A stretch of DNA of 64,000 nucleotides from Variovorax sp. DXTD-1 (GTDB taxonomy: Bacteria > Pseudomonadota > Gammaproteobacteria > Burkholderiales > Burkholderiaceae_C), in NCBI RefSeq assembly GCF_003984625.1, contig NZ_RWKH01000006.1, positions 62,001 through 126,000 of the forward strand, given 5' to 3'. Positions within the stretch are counted from its first letter, which is position 1. Every line of letters begins with the position of its first letter. A program made the position numbers and the translations under genes. Positions 8,816 to 17,360 of the stretch are shown piece after piece. The notes under the pieces are model-generated. The model had not been told where the DNA came from, made no database searches, and was given only the letters and a program-made list of their open reading frames with translations.

Positions 8816-9733
8816 ATGGACCAGATCGCCGCCATGCGTGTCTTCGCCCGTGTGGTCGAGGCCGGCACCTTCACCCGCGCAGCCGATTCGCTGCAGATGC
8901 CCAAGCCCTCGGTGACGAAGCTGGTGCAGCAACTCGAGACGCATCTGCGCGTGAAGCTACTGCAGCGCACGACGCGGCGCGTGACGGTCACGCCCGAGGG
9001 TGCCGCGTACTACGAGCGAACGGCACGCGTGCTGGCCGAACTGGAAGAGATCGAATCGGATCTCAGCAACGCGCAAGCAAATCCACGCGGGCGGCTGAGG
9101 GTGGATGTCGGCTCGTCGTTTGCCAACATGATCCTGATTCCGCAACTGCCGGCATTTCACGCGCGGTACCCGGAGATCGAACTCGAGATCGGCGTGGGCG
9201 ACCGGCCGGTGAACCTGATCGGCGATGCGGTCGACTGCGTGATCCGCGCCGGCGAACTGAGCGACCAGTCGCTGGTGGCGCGCCGCATCGCGACCTTGCC
9301 CTTCGTGACCTGCGCCACGCCGGGCTACCTGGAGCGCCATGGCATTCCCAAGACGCCGGCGGACCTCGGCGACGGCGCGCACCGCGTGGTGGGCTACTTT
9401 TCATCGCTGAGCAACCGCCCGATTCCGCTGCGCTATGCGCATGGCGAAGAGCGCATCGAGATCCATGGCCGCACCGCGGTAGGCGTGAACGAAAGCACCG
9501 CGCAGATCACGGCCGTGCTTACCGGCATGGGCGTGTCGCAGGTCTTTTATCCAATGGCCGCGCCGCACCTCGCGAGCGGCGCGCTGGTGGCGGTACTGCA
9601 AGACTGGGCGCCGCCGCCATACCCGCTGCACGTGGTGTACCCCGCCAACCGGCATCTCAGTGCCAAGCTGCGCGTGTTCGTCGACTGGGCCGTGGAGCTT
9701 TTCGCGCCCTACAACACACGCGCAGCGCGCTGA
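8816..9733 (+). CDS. LysR-family transcriptional regulator
   Basis: A 305-residue LysR-type regulator of the AaeR/DmlR-like group that starts MDQIAAMRVFARVVEAGTFT. The winged HTH is in residues 1-60, with a PKPSVTKLVQQLE recognition helix; the substrate-binding domain spans roughly 90-295. It is divergent from the SDR gene at 7932-8687, which is its most probable target. No ligand can be inferred. Confidence 0.88.
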   Translation: MDQIAAMRVFARVVEAGTFTRAADSLQMPKPSVTKLVQQLETHLRVKLLQRTTRRVTVTPEGAAYYERTARVLAELEEIESDLSNAQANPRGRLRVDVGSSFANMILIPQLPAFHARYPEIELEIGVGDRPVNLIGDAVDCVIRAGELSDQSLVARRIATLPFVTCATPGYLERHGIPKTPADLGDGAHRVVGYFSSLSNRPIPLRYAHGEERIEIHGRTAVGVNESTAQITAVLTGMGVSQVFYPMAAPHLASGALVAVLQDWAPPPYPLHVVYPANRHLSAKLRVFVDWAVELFAPYNTRAAR

Positions 9734-9742
9734 TGGCGGCGA

Positions 9743-11341
9743 TCAACTTGGCTGGAATTGATACAGCCAGGTTTCCGTGAGCGTCTTGTCGCCGGTCTTC
9801 AGGTAGAGCCGCATGTCGACGGGTTCGTTGCCTTCGGGCGTGTAGTCGAACTGCGCGCGCCAGTGGCCGGGCACGCCGTTGGGCACGGCCTCGGCAAACA
9901 CGTAGGAGAACTTGCCGCGGGGCGCGGTCAGCACCAGCTCTGGCTTTACGCCGAAGGGCACGGTCGTGAGCGGCTCGCCGACGAACTCGACCATGAACTT
10001 GCGCACCCCCGGCGGCCGCGGCTGGCCCGGCTGACCGCCGCGGCCGATGCGCGTGGCGACGCAGCGCGCGAGCGGCGAGGGAAAGGGCTCCTGGTCGGTC
10101 CAGTGGAGCCGGTACTGCAGGCTGTAGCTCGCGCCCGCCTTCGCGTCGGCCTTGGGCACCCAGAAGGCGACGATGTTGTCGTGGATTTCGTCGTCGGTGG
10201 GAATCTCGATCAGCTGCACCGAGCCCTCGCCCCAGTCGCCCTGCGGCTCGATCCACAGGCTCGGGCGCTTTTCGTAGTTGACGCCGTCCTGGTAGTTGTC
10301 GAATACGCGGTCGCGCTGCAGCAGCCCGAAGCCGCGCGGCCGGGTGTCGGCAAACGCCGAAGCGCGGGTTTGCGTCGGGTTGTTGAGAGGGCGCCAGATG
10401 CGCTCGCCCGCGCCGTTCCAGATGGCAAGGCCATCGGAGTCGTGCACCTCGGGGCGCCAGTCGATGGCAGTGGGCTTGATGGTCTCGGAGTACCAGTACA
10501 TCGAAGTGAGCGGCACCAGGCCAAGGCGCGACACGTCGCGGCGCAGGAAGAGGCGCGAATCGATGTCCATGATCACGGCCTTGCCGCGCTGCATCACGAA
10601 CTTGAACACCCCCGTGACGCTCGGCCCCTCGAGCAGCGCGTAGACCGTCATCGAGGTGGTGTTGTTGGGTGCGGGCGTCTCGAAGTAATAGCGCGTGAAG
10701 GTCGGAAACTCTTCCGGCTTGTCGGGCACGGCCACGTCGAGTGCGATGCCGCGCGCCGACAGGCCGTACTGGTACAGCTCGCCGATCGCGCGGAAGTAGG
10801 AGGCACCTAGAAACGCGACCCAGTCGTTCTTCTGCCAGTCGAGCTTGCTCTGGTCGCCCAGGCGGCTTTCCTGCAGGCGAAAGCCTGCAAAGCCCGCGCC
10901 GGCCGGCAGCGCGCGCGCCGGGCTGTCGGGCGGCATCGAAAAGTAGCTGGGGCTGTAGAGCACCTCGCGTGCAAACACGTCGCCTCCCGCGTTCTCGAGC
11001 ACGTGCATGCGCACCGGTGTCTGGAAGAAGCGGCCCAGGTGAAAGAAGGTGACGGGAAAGGCGCCGGGCCCGTCGCGGAAGAGGGCGTTGGCGGGGTCGA
11101 ACTTGATCTTGCCGTGGGCGTCGTAGTCGATCTTCTCGAGCACATCGGGTGCCAGCGGCGCGGCTGCTGCATAGGGTTGCGAGGCCAGGCGCCCGGCCTG
11201 CGCGACGAGGCGGTCGAACGAGAAGGGCGAGGGCTGGCTCAGTTTCAGGCCGTTGGCGGCCATTGCCTCTTCGGGCAGTCCAAGGGCGGCGAGTGCGGCG
11301 GCGGCACCACCAGCGGCAAGGAAGGATCGGCGATCAAGCAT
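9743..11341 (-). CDS. opgD: Periplasmic glucan biosynthesis protein OpgD/MdoD
   Basis: A 532-residue protein of the OpgG/OpgD family, which shape osmoregulated periplasmic glucans (OpgD affects backbone structure). A Tat signal lies at the start: DRRSFLAAGG followed by a hydrophobic Ala/Leu stretch ending AMAAN, as expected for OpgD rather than Sec-exported OpgG. The rest matches the family throughout: YPVTFFHLG-like segments early, FREIGELYQYG-like residues, FLRRDVSRLGLVPLTSMYWY in the middle and an Ig-like C-terminal domain ending TLTETWLYQFQPS. No opgH glucosyltransferase is adjacent. It is convergent with the LysR gene, with only nine bases between. The 226 bases upstream contain nothing recognisable. 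Confidence 0.9.
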   Translation of the reverse strand: MLDRRSFLAAGGAAAALAALGLPEEAMAANGLKLSQPSPFSFDRLVAQAGRLASQPYAAAAPLAPDVLEKIDYDAHGKIKFDPANALFRDGPGAFPVTFFHLGRFFQTPVRMHVLENAGGDVFAREVLYSPSYFSMPPDSPARALPAGAGFAGFRLQESRLGDQSKLDWQKNDWVAFLGASYFRAIGELYQYGLSARGIALDVAVPDKPEEFPTFTRYYFETPAPNNTTSMTVYALLEGPSVTGVFKFVMQRGKAVIMDIDSRLFLRRDVSRLGLVPLTSMYWYSETIKPTAIDWRPEVHDSDGLAIWNGAGERIWRPLNNPTQTRASAFADTRPRGFGLLQRDRVFDNYQDGVNYEKRPSLWIEPQGDWGEGSVQLIEIPTDDEIHDNIVAFWVPKADAKAGASYSLQYRLHWTDQEPFPSPLARCVATRIGRGGQPGQPRPPGVRKFMVEFVGEPLTTVPFGVKPELVLTAPRGKFSYVFAEAVPNGVPGHWRAQFDYTPEGNEPVDMRLYLKTGDKTLTETWLYQFQPS

Positions 11342-11567
11342 GTGTTTCTTGAGGGTTGCGAGTCTTGGAGGTACGGAAGCGTTCACGAAGAAGACGCGGC
11401 CAGCGGGTGTGCCGGCCAGGCTGCGGAAGAACCATCCTAATGCAGCACGCACGAGGATTTTCCGCGACGAGAGGAACGGCGAGCATGCCTTGAAGCTGGC
11501 CCGCCCGGCGTCAGCCAAGCCGCGCAATGCAGGCCAGACAAGGCCGGCGATTGGAAAAATTGTGCGT

Positions 11568-12413
11568 TTATGTATCGGCGGGGTCGGTCGCGTTCAACGC
11601 ATAGACAGCGTAGAGCGACACGCCCAGCATCATCAGCACCAGCGGCGCGAACAGGGTGTATGGCAGGCCGAAGCCTTCCAGCACCCGATAGGCGGAATCG
11701 AGCCGCAACCGCGGATGGGCTTCGGTCAGCTCGGAGGCCCGGCGCAGCCCCCATCGAAACTCCGCGCCAGTGGCGCGCACCGAAGGGTGCTGCGCGGCGC
11801 GTCCGACGGCAAGCCAGCACATGGCGTCGAACGCCAGCACCGAGCCCGCGGGCGCGCGCTCGCCGAAGGTTGCGAACACGGCCCGCACCTGTTGCGGCTC
11901 CAGGTACATCAGCACGCCCTCGGTAAAGAGAAAAACGGGCGCCCCCTTGCGATTGCGCGGCAGTGCCAGCTGCTCCCACCATCCCTGGGAGGTGAGATCG
12001 AGCGGGCACACGTCGTGCCGCGGATCGGTTTCGGGAATCAGCGCGCGGCGCAGTTCGAGCACTTCGGGCAGGTCGGCATCCGTCAGGCGGCACTGCCCGT
12101 CGTCCAGCCACTGGAAGTAGTGGCTCAGGCCGCAGCCCATGTTCACCACGCGGCCGCCCGGATGCTGCTTGAGAAATTCCTGTGCAAGGCTGCGGAAGCG
12201 GCGCGTGCGGTTCAGGATGCCGTAGATGGTGGCCCTGTCTTGCGGCAGGGCATGCCCGTCGTCGCGTATCTGCTCGAGCACCGATGCGGCGTAGGCGTCG
12301 CGCACCCCGATCTGCGGAAACATCGCGTCGCCGGAGGCGCGCGCCGCAAGCGAAATCCGCAAGGTCGAAGGCACGGCCGACAGGCTCCGCGCGGCTTGGC
12401 TCGTCGTCGTCAT
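11568..12413 (-). CDS. Class I SAM-dependent methyltransferase (leucine carboxyl methyltransferase-like)
   Basis: A 281-residue methyltransferase related to the Ppm1/LCMT and polyketide O-methyltransferase group. VVNMGCGLSHYFQWL is motif I, TDADLPEVLELRRALIP the region around the SAM ribose acid, and FLFTEGVLMYLEPQQVRAVF the family hallmark after the central strand. The C-terminus ends with a hydrophobic stretch (PLVLMMLGVSLYAVYALN) that could be a membrane anchor. The ATG at 12411-12413 is used; the frame is open upstream but runs into the IS element. Substrate unknown; it stands alone. Confidence 0.8.
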   Translation of the reverse strand: MTTTSQAARSLSAVPSTLRISLAARASGDAMFPQIGVRDAYAASVLEQIRDDGHALPQDRATIYGILNRTRRFRSLAQEFLKQHPGGRVVNMGCGLSHYFQWLDDGQCRLTDADLPEVLELRRALIPETDPRHDVCPLDLTSQGWWEQLALPRNRKGAPVFLFTEGVLMYLEPQQVRAVFATFGERAPAGSVLAFDAMCWLAVGRAAQHPSVRATGAEFRWGLRRASELTEAHPRLRLDSAYRVLEGFGLPYTLFAPLVLMMLGVSLYAVYALNATDPADT

Positions 12414-12474
12414 GGGCGCTGGACCAGGGTCATGCCCAAAGTCTGGCTGCAAAGCGGGGCAAGTCAGCCTTTGG

Positions 12475-12478
12475 TTAG
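12475..12478. repeat. IS5 target-site duplication, left copy (TTAG)
   Basis: TTAG directly abuts the left terminal inverted repeat; the same four bases follow the right end at 13675-13678. It fits the YTAR target preference of IS5-subgroup elements. Confidence 0.85.
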
Positions 12479-12494
12479 GGATGGTCTGCATAAC
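12479..12494 (+). repeat. IS5 left terminal inverted repeat
   Basis: GGATGGTCTGCATAAC, exactly repeated in inverse orientation at 13659-13674. Confidence 0.93.
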
Positions 12495-12557
12495 TCTCGA
12501 CGCGATGTGGTTGCCGAAGGCGATCTGGGCGCATGAATTGCGAGCATCATCTTTCTG

Positions 12558-13518
12558 ATGAATCAAACTAGCCTTGGCCTGAAGCTCACGGTGAAGAAGA
12601 CGCGCAAGCAGGAGTTGCTCGCGCAGATGGAACAGGTCGTGCCCTGGGCGGCGTTGATCGAACTCATCACGCCGTACTACCCCGAGGGCCGCACCGGCCG
12701 CCCGCCGTTCTCGTTGAGCACCATGCTGCGCGTGCACTTCATGCAGCAGTGGTTCGGTCTGTCGGACCCCGCCATGGAAGAAGCTTTCTTCGACACGCCG
12801 ATCTACCGCGAGTTTGCGCAACTGGGCGATTTCTCCCGCCTGCCCGACGAGAGCACGATCTTGCGGTTTCGCCACCGCCTGGACAAGCACAAGTTGGCCG
12901 AACAGATTCTGAGGACCGTGAACGATTCGCTCAGCGAACGAGGCCTGCTGCTGAAGGTCGCCAGCGTGGTCGATGCGACGCTGATCGCGGCGCCCAGCTC
13001 GACGAAGAACAAGGACGGCTTGCGCGACCCCGAGATGCATTCGGCGCAGAAGGGCAATCAATGGCACTTCGGCATGAAGGCACATCGGCGTGGACGCCGA
13101 CAGCGGGCTGGTGCACACCGTGCGAGGCACGGCGGCCAACGTCAACGACGTGACCGAGGGCAACAGCCTGCTGCACGGGCACGAGGAGGTGGCCTTTGGG
13201 GATGCGGGCTACCAGGGCGTGGATAAGCGCCCTGACGCCAAGGCCAACGTCATCTGGCGCGTGGCGATGCGTCCCGGCAAGCGCCGGGCTTTGAACAAGG
13301 ACAACGAAATCGACGCCTTGATTCACAAGCTGGAGAAGCTCAAGGCCAGCGTGCGTGCCAAGGTGGAGCACCCGTTCCGGGTGATCAAGCGCCAGTTCGG
13401 CTTCGTGAAGGTCCGTTATCGAGGTCTGAAGAAGAACACAGCGCAGCTCACGACGCTGTTTGCGCTGAGCAACCTGTGGATGAGCCGCCATCGAATTTTG
13501 CAGGCGATGCCGGCATGA
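12558..13518 (+). pseudogene. IS5-family transposase, frameshifted
   Basis: The N-terminal half (MNQTSLGLKLTVKKTRKQEL onward, 12558 to about 13085) carries the HTH region and the first DDE aspartate (VVDATLIAAPSS). The C-terminal half in another frame continues with VDADSGLVHTVRGTAAN, the second Asp in AFGDAGYQGVD, and the Glu in KVEHPFRVIKRQFG. Joining the frames requires two more bases near 13080-13086, where AAGGCACATCGGC would read AAGGCACACATCGGC, restoring KAHIGVDADSG. So one CA unit appears lost. Restored length is about 320 residues, normal for the family. No slippery heptamer suggests programmed frameshifting. The copy is probably inactive unless this is a sequencing error. Confidence 0.88.
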
Positions 13519-13658
13519 GTGCGCCCGCAGAACTGCAAAGCGCCCGCTGCGGCGCAAACAGGGACGAATTTCTCGCCGAATTCAAACGAAATTGAGCTTG
13601 CGAGTATCCGTCTTCTCATATCGCGAGTTCACGGGCTTCGCACACCATCGTTGCCGTG

Positions 13659-13674
13659 GTTATGCAGACCATCC
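13659..13674 (-). repeat. IS5 right terminal inverted repeat
   Basis: GTTATGCAGACCATCC on the + strand, the exact complement of the left end. Confidence 0.93.
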
Positions 13675-13678
13675 TTAG
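13675..13678. repeat. IS5 target-site duplication, right copy (TTAG)
   Basis: TTAG immediately outside the right end, matching 12475-12478. Confidence 0.85.
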
Positions 13679-13747
13679 CCCTGGCAGGCCGCCGCTGCGC
13701 CCGCGGCTATAACTTATTGCTTCGATTGCTTCGGATCGCGCCTTCGG

Positions 13748-15256
13748 TCACTTGGCGGTGGGCATCACGAACTCGGCGCCCTTGCCGATGCTCTCGGGCC
13801 AGCGCTGCATGATGGACTTCTGCTTGGTGTAGAAGCGCACGCCTTCCTCGCCGTAGGCATGCATGTCGCCGAAGAGCGAGCGCTTCCAGCCGCCGAAGCC
13901 GTGCCACGCCATGGGCACGGGAATCGGCACGTTGATGCCGACCATGCCCACCTGGATGCGGCGGCTGAACTCGCGCGCCACATTGCCGTCACGCGTGAAG
14001 CAGCTCACGCCGTTGCCGAACTCATGGTCGTTGACCAGGTCGATCGCATCCTTGAAGTTGGCCACGCGCACGCACGAGAGCACCGGGCCGAAGATCTCTT
14101 CCTTGTAGATGCGCATTTCGGGCGTGACATGGTCGAACAGCGTGCCGCCCATCCAGAAGCCGTCGCCGCAGCCCGCGCCCGCCTGGTTGCCGTCGAACTG
14201 GCGGCCATCGACCAGCAGCTTCGCGCCTTCTTTTTCGCCCTGGGCGATGTAGCCCGTGATGCGTTCGTGCGCCGCGCGGGTGACGATCGGGCCCATCTCG
14301 GCCGCGAGGTTCTCGCCGTCGAGCACCTTGAGCGTCTTCGTGCGCTCGACGAGCTTGGGAATGATCTTGTCGGCCACGTCGCCCACCAGCACCGCCACGC
14401 TGATCGCCATGCAGCGCTCGCCGGCCGAACCGTAGCCGGCGCCGATCAGCGCGTCCACCGTCTGGTCGATGTCGGCGTCGGGCATCACCACCATGTGGTT
14501 CTTTGCGCCGCCGAGCGCCTGCACGCGCTTGCCGTTGCGCGCGCCGGTTTCGTAGATGTAGTTGGCAATGGGCGTGGAGCCCACGAAGCTGACGGCCTTG
14601 ACGTCGGGATGCTCGAGCAGCGCATCGACTGCGGCCTTGTCGCCCTGCACCACGTTGAAGACGCCGTCGGGGAGGCCCGCTTCCTTCAGCAGCTCGGCCA
14701 TGCGCAGCGAAGGGGTCGGGTCGGTCGGGCTGGGCTTGAGCACGAAGGTGTTGCCCGCGGCAATGGCCACCGGGAACATCCACATCGGCACCATCACGGG
14801 AAAGTTGAAGGGCGTGATGCCCGCCACCACGCCGAGCGGCTGGCGCAGCGTCCAGTTGTCGATGCCGGTGCTCACCTGGTCGGTGAAGTCGCCCTTGAGC
14901 AGATGCGGAATACCGCAGGCGAACTCGACGATGTCGATACCGCGCGAGACCTCGCCCTGCGCGTCGGTGAACACCTTGCCGTGCTCGGCGGTGATCATGT
15001 GGGCCAGCTCGTCCTTGTGCAGGTTGAGCAGCTCCAGAAACTTGAACATCACGCGGGCGCGGCGAATCGGCGGCGTGTCGGCCCACTTGGGAAACGCAGC
15101 CTGGGCGGCTGCCACTGCGGCGTCGACATCGGCAGCGGCGGCAAGCACCACCTTGCCCGTGACCTTGCCGGAGGCCGGATTGGTGACGTCCTGCGTGCGG
15201 TTGGAACCGCCGGTGGTGTGCTGGCCGGCGATGAAATGCGCGATCTGTGTGGTCAT
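13748..15256 (-). CDS. mmsA: Methylmalonate-semialdehyde dehydrogenase (CoA-acylating), copy 1
   Basis: A 502-residue aldehyde dehydrogenase of the MmsA type, which converts methylmalonate or malonate semialdehyde plus CoA and NAD to propionyl- or acetyl-Co[21 protein letters not shown] is the family signature; [16 protein letters not shown] and the catalytic Cys in [11 protein letters not shown] follow, and [20 protein letters not shown] closes the oligomerisation end. A second MmsA is coded at 24380-25912, within the valine operon, so this copy may serve another source of semialdehyde such as beta-alanine or myo-inositol. It is divergent from a LysR gene 103 bases away. Confidence 0.93.
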   Translation of the reverse strand: MTTQIAHFIAGQHTTGGSNRTQDVTNPASGKVTGKVVLAAAADVDAAVAAAQAAFPKWADTPPIRRARVMFKFLELLNLHKDELAHMITAEHGKVFTDAQGEVSRGIDIVEFACGIPHLLKGDFTDQVSTGIDNWTLRQPLGVVAGITPFNFPVMVPMWMFPVAIAAGNTFVLKPSPTDPTPSLRMAELLKEAGLPDGVFNVVQGDKAAVDALLEHPDVKAVSFVGSTPIANYIYETGARNGKRVQALGGAKNHMVVMPDADIDQTVDALIGAGYGSAGERCMAISVAVLVGDVADKIIPKLVERTKTLKVLDGENLAAEMGPIVTRAAHERITGYIAQGEKEGAKLLVDGRQFDGNQAGAGCGDGFWMGGTLFDHVTPEMRIYKEEIFGPVLSCVRVANFKDAIDLVNDHEFGNGVSCFTRDGNVAREFSRRIQVGMVGINVPIPVPMAWHGFGGWKRSLFGDMHAYGEEGVRFYTKQKSIMQRWPESIGKGAEFVMPTAK

Positions 15257-15325
15257 GGAGAGTCCAGGGTCAAGTGATTGCGCCAGTCTAGGAAAGGGAA
15301 GGGCGCCTGCCTAGGCGCTAAAGTT

Positions 15326-15351
15326 GAACTGTTTGTTCGCTATGGTGAACA
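15326..15351. promoter_or_regulatory. Probable LysR operator between mmsA copy 1 and LysR
   Basis: The stretch holds GAAC-N5-GTTC (15326-15338) followed by TGTTC-N8-GAACA (15334-15351), i.e. three alternating GAAC/GTTC half-sites sharing the middle one. It lies in the divergent promoter region and just ahead of the LysR start chosen here. Confidence 0.55.
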
Positions 15352-15359
15352 ATGCAGCC

Positions 15360-16310
15360 ATGGATACGCAAAAAGCCGAATCGCTCTGGACGCACCTGCA
15401 CTGGCTGATCGTGCTCGGACAGCAGGGCAGCTACACCGCCGCAGCGGCGCGCCTGGGCGTGAGCAAGGCGGCCATGAGCCAGCGCATCGCCGAACTCGAA
15501 CGCGCCGCGGGCGTGCCGCTGGTGCGGCGCACCACGCGCAGCATGCGGCTCACCGAGGCCGGCCAGCAGCTCGTCGACCAGACCCGGGAGCCCTTCGAGC
15601 AAATCGCCCACAGCTTTTTGAAGGCCCAGGACCATGCGGGCGAACCGCGCGGCTTGGTGCGAGTGACGGCGCCGGTGGCGCTGGGGCGGCAGCAACTCTT
15701 GCCGCGGTTGGCCGACTTCCTGCTCGCGCATCCATCGATCCGCATCGAGATGGAGCTTTCCGATCGTCTCAGCTCGCTTGCGACGGAAGGCTTCGACTTG
15801 GCGGTCCGGCATGCCGCATCGCCGCCCGATACGCACGTGGCCTGGCGCTTGTGCGAGACCCGATCCGTGCTGGTGGCGAGCCGGGCCTACCTCCGCCGCA
15901 AGGGAACGCCGCTGGCGCCGGCCATGCTGGCCGAGCACGATTGCCTGCACTATCCCCGCGGGCAAGAAACGAATGTGTGGTCGTTCGAGCGGCGCAACGC
16001 CCGGGCACGCCAGGCCGAGCGCATGACCGTGCCCATTGCCGGCCCGCTCGCGGCCAACAACAGCGAAGCGCTTCGCGATGCCGCGCAGGCCGGCCTGGGC
16101 ATTGCCCTGCTGCCCGACTTCAGTGCGCAGTCGGCCTTGCAAACCGGCAAGCTGGTGGAGGTGCTGCCCGACTGGCAGCCCACCGGCGCATTCGCGGACC
16201 ATATCTACGCCATTCGACCGTACTCACTGCACATACCGCGCGCGGTCAATCTATTCGTGAGTCACCTGCGCGAAACCCTCAAGGCGGGATTCCGTTTGCC
16301 GCAGGCCTGA
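15360..16310 (+). CDS. LysR-family transcriptional regulator
   Basis: A LysR-type regulator of 316 residues from MDTQKAESLWTHLHWLIVLG. The HTH includes YTAAAARLGVSKAAMSQRIA; the effector domain runs from about residue 95 and ends near RETLKAGFRLPQA. An in-frame ATG at 15342 is possible but would sit inside the palindrome that looks like the operator, so 15360 is preferred. It is divergent from mmsA copy 1, its likely target, and convergent with the next LysR gene. Confidence 0.87.
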   Translation: MDTQKAESLWTHLHWLIVLGQQGSYTAAAARLGVSKAAMSQRIAELERAAGVPLVRRTTRSMRLTEAGQQLVDQTREPFEQIAHSFLKAQDHAGEPRGLVRVTAPVALGRQQLLPRLADFLLAHPSIRIEMELSDRLSSLATEGFDLAVRHAASPPDTHVAWRLCETRSVLVASRAYLRRKGTPLAPAMLAEHDCLHYPRGQETNVWSFERRNARARQAERMTVPIAGPLAANNSEALRDAAQAGLGIALLPDFSAQSALQTGKLVEVLPDWQPTGAFADHIYAIRPYSLHIPRAVNLFVSHLRETLKAGFRLPQA

Positions 16311-16338
16311 GGTTTCAGCCCGCTGGTGCGGCCTGGTT

Positions 16339-17250
16339 TCAGGTGGACGATGCAAGCAGCTGCTTAACCAGCAACTGCGCCGCGGGCGACAAGGTCTCGC
16401 CCGTCTTCGTCGCCATCAGCAGCCGGCGAATCGCCCAGGGGTCCTTCAGCCGCACCACCTTGAGATCGAGCGCGCTCACCTGCGCCTTGCAGGCCGCGAG
16501 CGGCACCACGCCGATGCCGAGGTTGGCGGCGATCATGTGGCACATCGCATCGAAGCTGCGCACCTGCACGCGCAGGCGCATCGGAATGCCGGCCTGCTCG
16601 GCGGCGCGGGATGTCAGTTCGAGCAGCGAGCTGCTGCGGTTCAGGCCCACGAACTCGTGGGCGAGGCAGGTCTTGAAATCCGTTCTGCGGGTGCGCGCAA
16701 GCGGATGCTGCCTGGCGCACAGCACCACCAACTCGTCGGTCTGGAACTGCGCGACGTCGAGCCCGTAGGCGGGCGTGTTCTCCGCGAACACGCCGACATC
16801 GGCGAGGCCGTCGACCAAAGCGCGAACGATGTCGCCGCTCAGCTGCTCTTCGACCTCAACGCGGATGTCCGGGTGCTGGCCGAGAAAGGCCGCCAGGGTA
16901 GCCGGCAGGAACTCGGTGAGTGCCGACATGTTGGCCCAGAGCCGCACATGGCCGCGCACGCCGCTCGAGTAGTCGCCGAGTTCGTTGCTGAACTGCTCGA
17001 AGCCCTGGAAGAGCCGCATTGCATGCTGCATGGCCACATGGCCGGCGGGAGTGAGGGCGATGCCTTGCGAACTGCGTTCCAGCAGCTTCGACCCGGTGGC
17101 GGCCTCGAAGTCCGAAAGCCGCCGGCTGGCTGCCGACAGCGCGAGGTGGCAGGCCTCCGCGCCCTTGGTGATGCTGCCCGACTGGGCCACGGCGCAGAAC
17201 AGGCGCAGCGTCACGAAATCGACACGCGCGGGATTGATCGGGCTGGCCAT
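16339..17250 (-). CDS. LysR-family transcriptional regulator of the CoA-transferase operon
   Basis: A 303-residue LysR-type protein. The HTH covers FVTLRLFCAVAQSGSITKGA with LALSAASRRLSDFE; the C-terminal domain has ANMSALTEFLPATLAAFLGQ at the start of the first lobe. It is divergent from the CoA-transferase / HMG-CoA-lyase-like operon starting at 17361, with a perfect dyad between them at 17265-17283. That arrangement makes it the probable regulator of that operon. The inducer is unknown. Confidence 0.87.
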   Translation of the reverse strand: MASPINPARVDFVTLRLFCAVAQSGSITKGAEACHLALSAASRRLSDFEAATGSKLLERSSQGIALTPAGHVAMQHAMRLFQGFEQFSNELGDYSSGVRGHVRLWANMSALTEFLPATLAAFLGQHPDIRVEVEEQLSGDIVRALVDGLADVGVFAENTPAYGLDVAQFQTDELVVLCARQHPLARTRRTDFKTCLAHEFVGLNRSSSLLELTSRAAEQAGIPMRLRVQVRSFDAMCHMIAANLGIGVVPLAACKAQVSALDLKVVRLKDPWAIRRLLMATKTGETLSPAAQLLVKQLLASST

Positions 17251-17264
17251 CGCGGGATTCTAGG

Positions 17265-17283
17265 CCTTCGCATTTTGCGAAGG
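17265..17283. promoter_or_regulatory. Perfect dyad between LysR and CoA-transferase operon
   Basis: CCTTCGCA-TTT-TGCGAAGG, 8-base perfect arms around three bases. Its core TCGCATTTTGCGA matches the T-N11-A pattern of LysR sites. It starts 15 bases upstream of the LysR start, in the divergent regulatory region. Confidence 0.65.
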
Positions 17284-17360
17284 GGTGCTGCCGTCAGAGC
17301 AATTCCGGCGGACGCGATCTGTTCTTAGAGTTGGGGCATTCCCACAGGAGACAGACGCAG

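Larger units (their letters stand above)
12479..13674 (+). mobile_element. IS5-family insertion sequence, complete ends
   Basis: A 1196-base element bounded by 16-base perfect terminal inverted repeats (GGATGGTCTGCATAAC inward from each end) and flanked by TTAG duplications. It contains one transposase gene interrupted by a 2-base deletion. The element lies between the methyltransferase start and the end of the mmsA gene, so it disrupts no visible gene, though it could displace the methyltransferase promoter. About 155 bases between the transposase stop and the right end are non-coding. Confidence 0.93.
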
